DNA from: Methanomicrobiales archaeon
Lineage (GTDB): Archaea > Halobacteriota > Methanomicrobia > Methanomicrobiales > Methanospirillaceae
NCBI GenBank assembly: GCA_025358115.1
Contig: JANYKQ010000026.1
Coordinates: forward strand, 1 to 32,468
Reading direction: 5' to 3'
DNA length: 32,468 nucleotides
Notes under the pieces: model-generated
The model's database searches: none
Told to the model about the DNA's origin: nothing
The model's input: only the letters and a program-made list of their open reading frames with translations
Position numbers and translations under genes: made by a program
Shown: positions 1 through 7,574 of the stretch, piece after piece
Layout of the letters: each line of letters starts with the position of its first letter
Numbering within the stretch: position 1 is the stretch's first letter

Positions 1-126
1 GGTATTTTCATCAAACTGCTTCTTGCACCAGTTGCAGCAGAAGTAATATTTCACATCTTTATGGATGCTGGTGAATTTCGCATCCTCTTCATCTACTATC
101 ATCAGACAGACGGGATCGGTAGCCAT
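1..126 (-). CDS. YHS-domain protein (3' part outside window)
   Basis: The minus-strand frame starts with ATG at 126 and runs off the left edge. It reads MATDPVCLMIVDEEDAKF and continues to YYFCCNWCKKQFDEN. The DPVC motif followed by YYFCCxxCKKxF is the hallmark of the small YHS domain, a Cys-containing metal-binding module found alone or attached to heavy-metal transport proteins and oxygenases. A GAGGT ribosome-binding site lies about 8 nt before the ATG. The C-terminal end is missing, so it is unclear whether this is a stand-alone protein of 45-60 residues or the start of a longer one. It is divergent from the CARF-like gene at 270. Confidence 0.8.
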   Translation of the reverse strand, partial: MATDPVCLMIVDEEDAKFTSIHKDVKYYFCCNWCKKQFDENT

Positions 127-240
127 GATATTTTACCTCGTTCGATTGTACTAGAATCGTGTTTTTTCCTTTAAGTGTTATCGTATTTTGTTCCCGGTAC
201 TATTCTCTATGATTCCGGTAGCGGCGGGAACAGGAAGAGT

Positions 241-250
241 CATTTATTAC
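241..250 (+). promoter_or_regulatory. Probable TATA box of the CARF-like gene at 270
   Basis: The decamer CATTTATTAC begins 29 nt before the ATG at 270, the spacing expected if transcription starts at or next to the start codon (leaderless mRNA). The paralogue at 9540 has CATTTATCAT at exactly the same distance, which supports both the promoter and the start codon choice. Confidence 0.5.
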
Positions 251-269
251 CCGGCGCCGGATACTATGC

Positions 270-1082
270 ATGGATCCGCAGGAACATATCCACATCATCA
301 GCGCGGGTGACAGTATCCACAAGACCTATGCTGCTGTTCTCAAGGATCTCCGGACCATCACGCACACGTTCATCTTTGCCGAGAAAGAGATCTACACAAA
401 CTCGACCCGGGATGATAATAAGAAACGGGCATGGAAATGCGCAATCCGTGATGCGATTGATGAAGTAAATACTCTCTCCCTCTCGAAAAAAATTTCCTGT
501 GCCCTGGTCCCTATCGATGTGGCAACGTTCGATGCCGTCCGTGACCCGGTGCTCGGCATCTTCAGCGAGCACCCCGATGCCCGGTATTCGTTTGACATCT
601 CCGCCGGTTCAAAACGCCTTTCGCTGGGCCTCTTCTCCATGTCCCTCTGGGTAGAGGGGGACGCCTATTATGCATTCGGGAATTCCCCCTCGCGAAGGGT
701 GCCCGTACCGTCCCTTCCCACGAGGAACCTGCCGGCCAATCCACACTATCTCGTGATCCTCACCATCCTCTTCCGGGGACAGGAGCGCGGAAGAGAGGCG
801 AGGACGCTTATGCCAAAAGAGACGTTGTTCAACGAGACAAAAGTCTGGCAGATGCCAGTCCGGGATGCAGATGGGGAGACCCCCCCGCAGGAACTCACTC
901 CTTTAGCCTTCTCCCGGCTGATTGCAGCCCTCATGCGGTGGAACCTTATCCGGGAGGAGAGCAATCCGGAGAACGAACAGGAAAAACTCTACAGCATCAC
1001 CCCGGATGGCGAGCTGGCATTATTCGTGTACTCAGCCCGCATGAAAAAACGGGGTGTTGCCGCCACTCCCGGTCTCTCCTGA
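270..1082 (+). CDS. CARF-like Rossmann domain + C-terminal winged-helix protein (paralogue 1)
   Basis: This 270-aa protein has an N-terminal Rossmann-like half (about 1-140) with HIHIISAG at the first strand and the segment FDISAGSKRLSL at 109-120. That position and pattern resemble the ligand-loop motif (D/N-x-T/S-x-G-T/S-K) of CARF domains, which bind cyclic oligonucleotides in CRISPR-associated regulators and nucleases. The C-terminal 100 residues look like a winged-helix unit ending YSITPDGELAL, typical of archaeal HTH regulators. It is collinear with the protein at 9540, with SAGSK at residues 111-115 in both. No cas genes or CRISPR array lie nearby. No HEPN or nuclease motif is visible, so a ligand-responsive transcription factor is the simplest reading. 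The CARF assignment is inference from motif and topology; a related Rossmann-HTH family is possible. Confidence 0.6.
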   Translation: MDPQEHIHIISAGDSIHKTYAAVLKDLRTITHTFIFAEKEIYTNSTRDDNKKRAWKCAIRDAIDEVNTLSLSKKISCALVPIDVATFDAVRDPVLGIFSEHPDARYSFDISAGSKRLSLGLFSMSLWVEGDAYYAFGNSPSRRVPVPSLPTRNLPANPHYLVILTILFRGQERGREARTLMPKETLFNETKVWQMPVRDADGETPPQELTPLAFSRLIAALMRWNLIREESNPENEQEKLYSITPDGELALFVYSARMKKRGVAATPGLS

Positions 1083-1177
1083 GCCATCGCGAGGGGGGAG
1101 ACGGGCGGTACAATCCCCGAAGACACGGGTCTGAAAAAAAAATAACCAGGAGACCGGACAATAAAATCAGTCACACC

Positions 1178-1185
1178 AAAAAAAA
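1178..1185 (-). terminator. Oligo-T terminator after the coiled-coil gene
   Basis: On the minus strand an uninterrupted run of eight T lies 3 nt beyond the stop codon at 1189-1191. T-runs of this kind are typical archaeal intrinsic terminators. A second T-rich run on the same strand at about 1134-1142 may act as a backup. Confidence 0.5.
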
Positions 1186-1188
1186 CGG

Positions 1189-1992
1189 TTACTCGCCCCG
1201 GAGGGTCCGCTCATCTTCTTCAATCCATTTCTCCAGCTTCCGGATCCCGTCCTCGATATCCCTGATCCGCCGTTCGGTCTCAGCAAGCTGGGCCTGCGCC
1301 GCTGCCACCTTTTCGGGGATCTCGCAGGTAGCAAGGAAGGTCCGGATATGGCCCCGGCCGATCTGGAAGTTCTCTAATGCAATCACCGCTTTCCGGTTAC
1401 GCTCGTAATTGTCCTCGAGATTCTTCCGGACACGGATTTCTGTTGCTGACTGCTGCCGGGGGGATTTTCCTGCCTTTACCGATTCCCAGGCCAGATCATG
1501 GGTCTCGCGGATCTTCTGGATGCGGTCAAAACTGGTTTTCTTGTGCTTTGCAATCATCTCGTGCTTGAACTTTCCCAGCAGGTCACCGGCAGTTTTGAGG
1601 ATCTGCCCGCGTTCCACCAGTTCGTGGATCTTGGGAGGAGGGCCGGAGGACGGGAGTTGTGCAAGTTCCACCAGTTTCATGATTTCGTCATAATGTCCCT
1701 GCGACAGGGACTCGATCGCCCCGTACTCGGCTTTTTGTTTCTCTTTTATCTCCCAGCAGAAGCCATTGAACTTCTTCCAGAGCAGATCACGGTCACTCTG
1801 GGCAAGCGGTTTGAGCTCCTTGAACAATGCAGTGATAAGTTTTGCCTGGTTCCAGAAATCCTGGTACTTGGTAATGAGCGGGCGGTTCTCCTTTATCGGA
1901 CCGGTTAATGACTCCAGTTTCCTGATCTCCCGGTCAATATGTTCGGCATTTTTATGGGCATTTTTAAGCCAGGGATCATCTTGCGGTTTCAT
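1189..1992 (-). CDS. Coiled-coil protein of unknown function
   Basis: This is a 267-aa, highly charged, almost entirely helical protein with no signal peptide or membrane segment. Heptad-like stretches are obvious at about 15-45 (HIDREIRKLESL region) and strongest at 225-265, where Ala, Leu, Glu and Arg alternate up to KLEKWIEEDERTLRGE. The middle holds a short Pro-rich break (SSGPPPKIHEL, about 113-123) separating two helical halves. I do not recognise a family. It is divergently arranged with the flavodoxin at 2086 across a 93-nt spacer. A TATA-like element on the minus strand around 2024-2034 fits the ATG at 1992. A structural or cytoskeletal-like role would be a guess only. Confidence 0.7.
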   Translation of the reverse strand: MKPQDDPWLKNAHKNAEHIDREIRKLESLTGPIKENRPLITKYQDFWNQAKLITALFKELKPLAQSDRDLLWKKFNGFCWEIKEKQKAEYGAIESLSQGHYDEIMKLVELAQLPSSGPPPKIHELVERGQILKTAGDLLGKFKHEMIAKHKKTSFDRIQKIRETHDLAWESVKAGKSPRQQSATEIRVRKNLEDNYERNRKAVIALENFQIGRGHIRTFLATCEIPEKVAAAQAQLAETERRIRDIEDGIRKLEKWIEEDERTLRGE

Positions 1993-2085
1993 GGAAATTC
2001 TCTATGTTGACTGGCGATGGATCGACTTATTTGTTTCTGCCCGGTTTTATTACCGATCCAATCCATTACTCTCTTTAGGAATAGT

Positions 2086-2607
2086 ATGGGTGCACGGATA
2101 CTTGTTGCCTATGCAACGCGAAACGGATCAACGGCGGAGATTGCCCGGGTGATTGGAAAGGAACTGGCAGACGCGGGATTTTCTGTTGATATAACCGAGA
2201 TCAAAAACATAACTACGCTCGCGGGTTACGCTGCAATTGTTATCGGAGGACCGCTCTACATGGGCAGTGTCGATGGCACTGTCGGGAAATTTGTCGGGAA
2301 GAACAACGGGCAGCTCCAGAACCTGCCGGTTGCAGCGTTTGTTGTCGGGCTTGCACCGAAAAACCCGGATCCCAAGGCCGCTGAACAGGCAATGGCTGCC
2401 CTGAAGAGATCCCTCGAACCAGTCATGCCCGTAACATCGGCCCTGTTTGCCGGAAAGCTTGATCCCGCAACCCTGAACTTTGTGATGCGGAAGTTCTTAG
2501 AGATGGCAAAGATCCCTGCCGGTGACTTCCGGGACTGGGACCTCATCGCCGCATGGGCCCGTGACCTTCCCGCGAAGATGGGATTATCTCCTGCTCCAAA
2601 GAGTTAA
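2086..2607 (+). CDS. Flavodoxin-domain protein (HemG/flavodoxin_5-like)
   Basis: The 173-aa product begins MGARILVAYATRNGSTAEIA. The TRNGST loop at residues 11-16 is the FMN-phosphate-binding loop of flavodoxins. VIGGPLYMGSV at about 48-58 is the second loop, which stacks on the isoalloxazine ring. Length and motifs fit the flavodoxin subfamily that includes menaquinone-dependent protoporphyrinogen oxidase HemG; a general one- or two-electron carrier is equally likely here. An in-frame ATG at 2017 exists, but its extra 23 residues (CFCPVLLPIQ and so on) do not fit the family, so the ATG at 2086 was chosen. A TATA-like GTTTTATTACC lies about 35-45 nt upstream. It is a cytoplasmic redox protein. 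Confidence 0.85.
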   Translation: MGARILVAYATRNGSTAEIARVIGKELADAGFSVDITEIKNITTLAGYAAIVIGGPLYMGSVDGTVGKFVGKNNGQLQNLPVAAFVVGLAPKNPDPKAAEQAMAALKRSLEPVMPVTSALFAGKLDPATLNFVMRKFLEMAKIPAGDFRDWDLIAAWARDLPAKMGLSPAPKS

Positions 2608-2636
2608 GACGCTGCCCGTTTCAAAGTTAATCACCA

Positions 2637-2810
2637 ATGTCCCCGACCATCCGCACAGACTGCCCCTGCCCGAAAACCACGTGCAAACGGCATACCTTGT
2701 GCGATGAGTGCGAAGCTTTCCGTGAGGCCAAAGGCGTGTTGCCCTTCTGCCGGCAGCCGCCGTTATCCTTCCGGGAGAAGATCCGGAAGATGCTCCGGAT
2801 AAAGAAGTGA
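2637..2810 (+). CDS. Small Cys-rich putative zinc-binding protein, 57 aa
   Basis: This short frame, 29 nt after the flavodoxin stop, starts at ATG 2637 and ends with TGA at 2808-2810. It encodes MSPTIRTDCPCPKTTCKRH, then TLCDECEAFREAKGVLPFC and a basic tail RKMLRIKK. The pattern Cys9-x-Cys11-x4-Cys16-x2-His19-x2-Cys22-x2-Cys25, with Cys38, gives six Cys and one His, enough for one or two zinc sites. Small proteins with this CPCxxxxCxRHxxCxxC layout occur in methanogens as hypotheticals, to my recollection. The basic C-terminus could suit nucleic-acid contact. The dense, spaced cysteines and the T-run right after the stop argue that it is real. It may be co-transcribed with the flavodoxin. Confidence 0.7.
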   Translation: MSPTIRTDCPCPKTTCKRHTLCDECEAFREAKGVLPFCRQPPLSFREKIRKMLRIKK

Positions 2811-2811
2811 C

Positions 2812-2818
2812 TTTTTTT
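2812..2818 (+). terminator. Oligo-T terminator after the Cys-rich gene
   Basis: Seven consecutive T follow the TGA at 2808-2810 by one base, matching an archaeal T-run terminator that would end the flavodoxin/Cys-rich transcript before the lipoprotein genes. Confidence 0.5.
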
Positions 2819-2893
2819 AGCCGGTCCGGGGAGTACTGATCCCGTTAAAAAACACCCTAACGTTTTATTCCGGCAGGTTCAAAAGGGTAGTAT

Positions 2894-3937
2894 ATGAGAC
2901 CACGGTTACTGGTTCCGGGCATCATCATCCTCGCCCTGCTGCTGACAGCGGGATGTGTCCAGCCAGCCGTTCAACCGGGTGAAAACCTTCCGGTGAATGG
3001 AACCGTGGTATCACCCGCTATTACCGGAAAAGGAACCCCGGCACCCGGACCATCATCCGGCACGCTGTCATCTGCACTCACCCCAACCCGGTCGGATAGT
3101 TCCGGTACGGGCGTCTGGGTACGAATTGGATCCAAAGGGGATTACGCCGGAACGATCGGGAGCGGGGGATGGGTCCGGGAGATAAACGGGACCGGGGAGC
3201 GCTTCTACCAGGTACCGGCCGCCAGTACCGGTATCGTTGATATTTATCTCCAGAACCTGGATTCCACCGGCGAAGTCCTCAGGGTGGAGGTATTCAATAA
3301 AGGTGAGCCGGTCGAACGCAGGACGATAACGACTCCCCTCGGCACCCTCGCAATGGCTGTCGATCTCAAAACCGCAAAAATACCTGCTGAAGCGGGGATT
3401 GTTGGCGACATTACCCCGGAAGAAGACATCCCCTTATCGCCCGGATTGAGCGGGGTCGCAGTGCCGGTCCCTCACGTCACGGCCCTGAAATATAAGCCGG
3501 GGGCCCGGTATTCCGCCTGCTCAATGAGCCTTTACCTCCCTGATATTGTGGCTGATCCGGATTATGGGTTAAACGGACCCTCCAATTCGCGACTGGTCGG
3601 GATTTCAGACGGGCAATATTCCAGAATATCCCGGGAATCAAAGGAAACCCTGGGGGCGATCAATCCCTGTTACAAGGTGGATGGCCCCCCGTACTGGACA
3701 TGGCTGGGATTTTCTGCAACTCTCAACCAGGTCAGCTCACTTTCAGTAACCTACAACATAACCCTGTATGCCAATGCCGCAAACCTCAGGATCCCGGTTG
3801 TCACTACGACAGAAACCCTGGATCCGGGGCAGGATTATCCCTATTCGGCATCCATTCCCATAAAGAATGACCAGGCGGAAAAGATCACATCCATGGATTT
3901 TGTTTTCGAACCGGTTGCTGAGCATGAAGTCGGATAA
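2894..3937 (+). CDS. Lipoprotein of a tandem family, copy 1
   Basis: This is a 347-aa secreted protein. Residues 1-21 form a signal peptide with a lipobox (LLLTAGC, Cys21), predicting lipid anchoring on the outer face of the membrane. A low-complexity Pro/Thr/Ser/Gly linker follows (about 22-75). Module A (about 77-165) begins GVWVRIGSKGDYAG and includes GTGERFYQVPAAST and MAVDLKTAKIP. Module B (about 210-345) includes LPDIVADPDYGLNG, PPYWTWLGF and a final beta-rich DFVFEP. Both modules are shared with the third copy at 5094; only module B resembles the second copy at 4055. I do not recognise a named family; a cell-surface or solute-interaction role is inference. A TATA-like GTTTTATTCC lies about 25-30 nt upstream. 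Confidence 0.85.
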   Translation: MRPRLLVPGIIILALLLTAGCVQPAVQPGENLPVNGTVVSPAITGKGTPAPGPSSGTLSSALTPTRSDSSGTGVWVRIGSKGDYAGTIGSGGWVREINGTGERFYQVPAASTGIVDIYLQNLDSTGEVLRVEVFNKGEPVERRTITTPLGTLAMAVDLKTAKIPAEAGIVGDITPEEDIPLSPGLSGVAVPVPHVTALKYKPGARYSACSMSLYLPDIVADPDYGLNGPSNSRLVGISDGQYSRISRESKETLGAINPCYKVDGPPYWTWLGFSATLNQVSSLSVTYNITLYANAANLRIPVVTTTETLDPGQDYPYSASIPIKNDQAEKITSMDFVFEPVAEHEVG

Positions 3938-4054
3938 CATCCCGGGGTGAGGGAACTTTCACAGGGGAGAGCGGGGGTTGTGATAAACACCCCGTCCCAC
4001 CATCTGCCCCGTTATCTCAACCTTTATTTCTCTTTCAGGCAATATACACCTTTT

Positions 4055-4990
4055 ATGAAGCTGTACCTGCGGGGTTCTGTCATCCTTCTCATCGTCCTTC
4101 TGTTCCTCACAGGGTGTGCCCCGGCAGCTGCTCAGCTCACTACCGGCAACGGGACCAGCGGTTCACCGGATCCAGCCCTGAACAGTACCGCACCCCCAGC
4201 CAGGAACCTCACCGTACCGCTGGCAGGCACCGTATCTCCGGGCAACGGTCCTTTGGAAATAACTGCAAAGCCCGTCCCAACAACGATCCGTCCGCGGCCT
4301 ACCGAGACCGTCCACCCGGTACCTCTCCCGAAGATCCTCAGCCTTGATTACACAAAGCCGGCAGCATGTATCGTCAGCGAGGGAGGAGAGGATGATTCGG
4401 GAAGAAGTGCCGGGCGGGGAATTCTTCCGGGCGGGGACGGGTTAAACATTACCGGAGTTAACCCCGTGAGCGGTTCGTCCGCGTTCCTTACCGGTGGATC
4501 CGGCGGGAGCTACGGCGGGATAGGGAATGAAGAGACCAAGGACGGCAGGGTTCCCGACTGCCTCATGAGAAACTACATGGGTGAGATCCTGGATGAGCCT
4601 TCATTCGTGGACTTCTACGCGGGTCCCGACCATGACCTGCATCACCCGTTAACAGCAACGCTCCTGGGACTGGATCCCGGCCAGTATAAATTCATAACCC
4701 GGGCAGTTGAGGAAGACCGGGGTTTTCTCGACACCTGCTTTGATACAAATCCTTTCCCATACTGGGTGTGGGTCGAAGTTGATGCCGAATTCCAGACCTC
4801 GAATGCAAAGCCACGGGATTTTGACACAACCCTCTACGTAAACTCCCATGGCGCAGAAATTCCCGTGATGAGCACGATCAACACCTACTACCCGGACCAC
4901 ATGTACAATTATACCATCTATATTCCGGTAAAATGCGAACAGGTCCAGGAGATCAGCAGTGTGAAGCTCGATTTCAAGCAGGTTGACTAA
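4055..4990 (+). CDS. Lipoprotein of a tandem family, copy 2 (lacks the first module)
   Basis: The 311-aa product starts MKLYLRGSVILLIVLL with lipobox LFLTGC (Cys21). A Pro/Thr-rich linker (about 22-100) follows, then a Gly/Ser-rich segment and a C-terminal domain. The C-terminal domain (FPYWVWVEVDAEFQ, TTLYVNSHGAEIPV, YNYTIYIPVKCEQV) aligns by eye with module B of its two neighbours. The GVWVRI module found in copies 1 and 3 is absent. An in-frame ATG at 3947 would put 36 polar residues before the signal peptide, so 4055 was chosen. CTTTATTTC about 25-33 nt upstream fits a leaderless start. The acidic stretch EGGEDDSG and several Asp/His residues (GPDHDLHH) might bind cations; that is speculative. 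Confidence 0.8.
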   Translation: MKLYLRGSVILLIVLLFLTGCAPAAAQLTTGNGTSGSPDPALNSTAPPARNLTVPLAGTVSPGNGPLEITAKPVPTTIRPRPTETVHPVPLPKILSLDYTKPAACIVSEGGEDDSGRSAGRGILPGGDGLNITGVNPVSGSSAFLTGGSGGSYGGIGNEETKDGRVPDCLMRNYMGEILDEPSFVDFYAGPDHDLHHPLTATLLGLDPGQYKFITRAVEEDRGFLDTCFDTNPFPYWVWVEVDAEFQTSNAKPRDFDTTLYVNSHGAEIPVMSTINTYYPDHMYNYTIYIPVKCEQVQEISSVKLDFKQVD

Positions 4991-5093
4991 ACGAGAGGAG
5001 AACTGCACGTTGTTTTTTCACTGGGAGCCCGCGGGCAGATGTGGCCGACAGCGCTGGCAGTCTTTCTTATACCTTGCCGGGGGATATTAAATT

Positions 5094-6215
5094 ATGAGGA
5101 CTGTCGCTCTCCTGCTCTCCGTTGTGGTTTTTTTTTTGGTTCTTTCGATCGGCTGCACACAGCCGGCTACCAGTCCAGTCCCGACAGCAGTGCCTGCCCT
5201 TTCGCCGGCCACAACCCCCACTACCCCTGCAGGACCGGCAGCCATTGTACCGTCCCAGGTCTCCACCTCACTGCCGGCCACTGCCAACCCGACACCTCCA
5301 GTAAATAGTTCCTCCCAAGGCGTGTGGGTTCGGATAGTAACCGAAGGGAGGTACGCCGGAACAGTCGGGACCGAGGGGAGTCTCCGGGAAGTGAGCGGGA
5401 CCGGCGAGCATTTCTACCAGGTACCGGCAGCCAGTACCGGTGTTGTTGATGTTTACCTCAAAAACAAGGACTCCTCCGGCAGGATCATGAGCGTGGAGGT
5501 CTACAATAATGGCGAGAAGATCGATCAAAAATCGACCAGAATCCCGGAGGGTACGGTAGTGATGGCAGTCGATCTCAAAGCAGCACAACTCCCCCGGCCG
5601 ACTCTCACGGTTACGCCGAATGTCACCCTTCTCCAGCCAACCCCGACAGGACAAGGTCTCTCGCAGGTTCGCCAGGCCGTAGCACGGGTACCGGCCCCGC
5701 AGGTCATCTCTCTTTCCTGCAACCCTCAGCAGGAGAAAGTGGTGGTAATGAAACTGAAGGACAGGGATATATCGGAGATGAGAGATGTGGAGATCGCCAA
5801 CTGCCCGATGGGGATGCTTCTTCCCGATATTGTCGGCAACCCGGAGTACGGGCTGAATGGTTCACAGAATTCAAGGTTAACCGGATTTTCTGACGGGGAA
5901 TATAAAAAGGTACAGCGGGAGGCCACAGAAAACCAGGGCCCGGTGAACAATTGTATCGGGGCAATTACCACACCCTACTGGGACTGGATTGAGTGTAAGG
6001 CAATGCTCCAGCAGGGAGGTTCCCAACCGGAGACCTATGATATCACCTTCTCTGCGGTGTACAAGGGACAAAATATACCCGTGAGAATCTCGGTTGATAC
6101 CTTGAATGCGGGACAGTTGTATCCCTACATGGTGTACATTCCGATACAGACCGACCAGGCAAAGGATATCACAAACTATGAGTTCGCATTTGTTCCCCAT
6201 GCCGCATCAGCCTGA
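5094..6215 (+). CDS. Lipoprotein of a tandem family, copy 3
   Basis: The product has 373 aa with signal peptide MRTVALLLSVVVFFLVLSIGC (Cys21 of the lipobox). A Pro/Thr/Ala linker (22-75) follows, then module A (GVWVRIVTEGRYAG to MAVDLKAAQLP) and module B (LPDIVGNPEYGLNG, TPYWDWIECKA, YEFAFVP). Similarity to copy 1 is high even at DNA level: about 50 bases around 5400-5450 and 3191-3240 differ at only a few positions, which suggests relatively recent duplication or conversion. A run of ten T (5128-5137) lies inside the signal-peptide codons. CTTATACC sits about 25-30 nt before the ATG, consistent with leaderless transcription. Function is unknown; it is exported and membrane-anchored. Confidence 0.85.
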   Translation: MRTVALLLSVVVFFLVLSIGCTQPATSPVPTAVPALSPATTPTTPAGPAAIVPSQVSTSLPATANPTPPVNSSSQGVWVRIVTEGRYAGTVGTEGSLREVSGTGEHFYQVPAASTGVVDVYLKNKDSSGRIMSVEVYNNGEKIDQKSTRIPEGTVVMAVDLKAAQLPRPTLTVTPNVTLLQPTPTGQGLSQVRQAVARVPAPQVISLSCNPQQEKVVVMKLKDRDISEMRDVEIANCPMGMLLPDIVGNPEYGLNGSQNSRLTGFSDGEYKKVQREATENQGPVNNCIGAITTPYWDWIECKAMLQQGGSQPETYDITFSAVYKGQNIPVRISVDTLNAGQLYPYMVYIPIQTDQAKDITNYEFAFVPHAASA

Positions 6216-6217
6216 TC

Positions 6218-6229
6218 GTCTCTCTTTTT
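6218..6229 (+). terminator. Pyrimidine-rich terminator after lipoprotein copy 3
   Basis: The stop codon at 6213-6215 is followed at once by a pyrimidine tract ending in five T (6225-6229). Such U-rich tracts without a strong stem commonly end archaeal transcripts. It lies in the 99-nt space between convergent genes. Confidence 0.4.
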
Positions 6230-6314
6230 GCACTCTCACAAAAACACGAATCGTTGCGGGAGATCTTCCCCGGCAGAAAGGGAAGAGCGGTATTTCCCTT
6301 TTCAGGAAATTTTT

Positions 6315-7574
6315 TCAGCCCATCCCTAACGTGAGAACGCTGTCTCTTCTGGCAACCACTCCGCCCTTCATCACAAAGTCCACCCGTTCCGTAACCGTGA
6401 TATCGTTGAAAGGGTTGCCCGGCATGGCGATGATATCCGCTGACCGTCCCGGGGCAAGAATCCCGATGTCATCCCGCTGCAGGAGTTCTGCAGCCGTACT
6501 TGTTGCAGACCGGAGAGCCCGTACGGGGGTGATCCCGTTCACCACCATCTCGCCAAACTCACAAGCCCCGTTCGTTAAGAACGAGAAGATACCAAGATCG
6601 GTCCCAAATGCAATCTTTACGGTACCGGATGCAATGTTGTGTGCACCCTCAAGGAGACAGTCACGGTATTTCCGCACTTTTATCCGCATATGTACCGGGG
6701 CATTGAGCCTCTGCCAGAAGGCATCATCATCCGCCAGACGGGCCGGGCGCGTTGCCATGAGTTGCGTAGGAACAATAAACACGCCCTTCTCCTCCATGAG
6801 GCAAAGGGTCTCTTTCGAAGCCATGCTCCCGTGTTCTACCGATCGCACCCCCGCAATGACCGATCTCCTGACGGCCTCGTCCCCAAAGACATGGACAGAG
6901 ACCGGGCGGTTGAAGTCCCGGGCTGCTGCAACAAGGGCAGTCATCTCCTCCTGGGTATAGGTGACCTGCTGAGGATCGTCGCCGGCCGTGGAGAAACCGC
7001 CCGAGGCCGCGTATTTCACCCACTCGGCCCCGTGCTTGATCTCGTTCCGGACCACCTTGCGAATCTCGTCCGGACCATCGGCGAGGCAGTTCTCCCACGG
7101 GTGGCTGTCGGGAGCAAGGGAGAGCATCGCGTTCATGTGGCCACCACGCGAGGAGATCATGTGACCCGAGCAGACCAGCCTCGAGCCGGGAATGATGCCC
7201 TGTTCACCCGCCAGTTTGAGGTCCCTGACCGTGAAGCCGTGAAGATCCATATCCCCGCAGTCCCGCACGGTGGTAAAACCATTCCGGAGGAGGATATTGA
7301 GCGCCTCTGCCCCCAGAAGGGCTTTGAAGGACGGGGAATAGCTCCAGAAGCTCCCGAGGAGTTCCGGCCGGAGGGTGAGGTGAACATGGCAGTCGATGAA
7401 TCCGGGGGTGACCGTATGACCGGGTAAATCAATTACCTCCGCTCCTTCCGGTTCACTGACGGTTGTTCCGATCTCTGCTATGGTCTCTCCCAGTACCAGG
7501 ATCTCCCGGGGCCCGGACGGTTTTTCGGTTATTCCGTCCCAGAAGTTCCCCGCACGGATAACAACTGCTTTCAT
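6315..7574 (-). CDS. Amidohydrolase (imidazolonepropionase / Xaa-Pro dipeptidase-like)
   Basis: This 419-aa metal-dependent hydrolase has the standard amidohydrolase layout. There is a small N-terminal beta-sandwich, then TPGFIDCHVHL with metal ligands His63 and His65, and a bridging Lys187 in WVKYAASGG. His228 in SVHVFG, His248 in SVEHGS and Asp326 in FGTDLG complete a full binuclear metal set. The C-terminal sandwich resumes at GRSADIIAM. All catalytic residues are present, so the enzyme should be active. The family hydrolyses cyclic amides, ureas or dipeptides; the substrate here cannot be read from sequence. Its ATG overlaps the stop of the upstream carboxymuconolactone-decarboxylase-like gene (ATGA, 7571-7574), implying translational coupling. 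Confidence 0.9.
   Translation of the reverse strand: MKAVVIRAGNFWDGITEKPSGPREILVLGETIAEIGTTVSEPEGAEVIDLPGHTVTPGFIDCHVHLTLRPELLGSFWSYSPSFKALLGAEALNILLRNGFTTVRDCGDMDLHGFTVRDLKLAGEQGIIPGSRLVCSGHMISSRGGHMNAMLSLAPDSHPWENCLADGPDEIRKVVRNEIKHGAEWVKYAASGGFSTAGDDPQQVTYTQEEMTALVAAARDFNRPVSVHVFGDEAVRRSVIAGVRSVEHGSMASKETLCLMEEKGVFIVPTQLMATRPARLADDDAFWQRLNAPVHMRIKVRKYRDCLLEGAHNIASGTVKIAFGTDLGIFSFLTNGACEFGEMVVNGITPVRALRSATSTAAELLQRDDIGILAPGRSADIIAMPGNPFNDITVTERVDFVMKGGVVARRDSVLTLGMG

Noticed and set aside
6639-7427. Long plus-strand frame (262 aa) opposite the amidohydrolase gene
   Set aside because: The antisense frame has no family motif and an Arg/Pro/Gly-rich composition typical of G/C-rich shadows, whereas the minus strand has a full set of catalytic residues.
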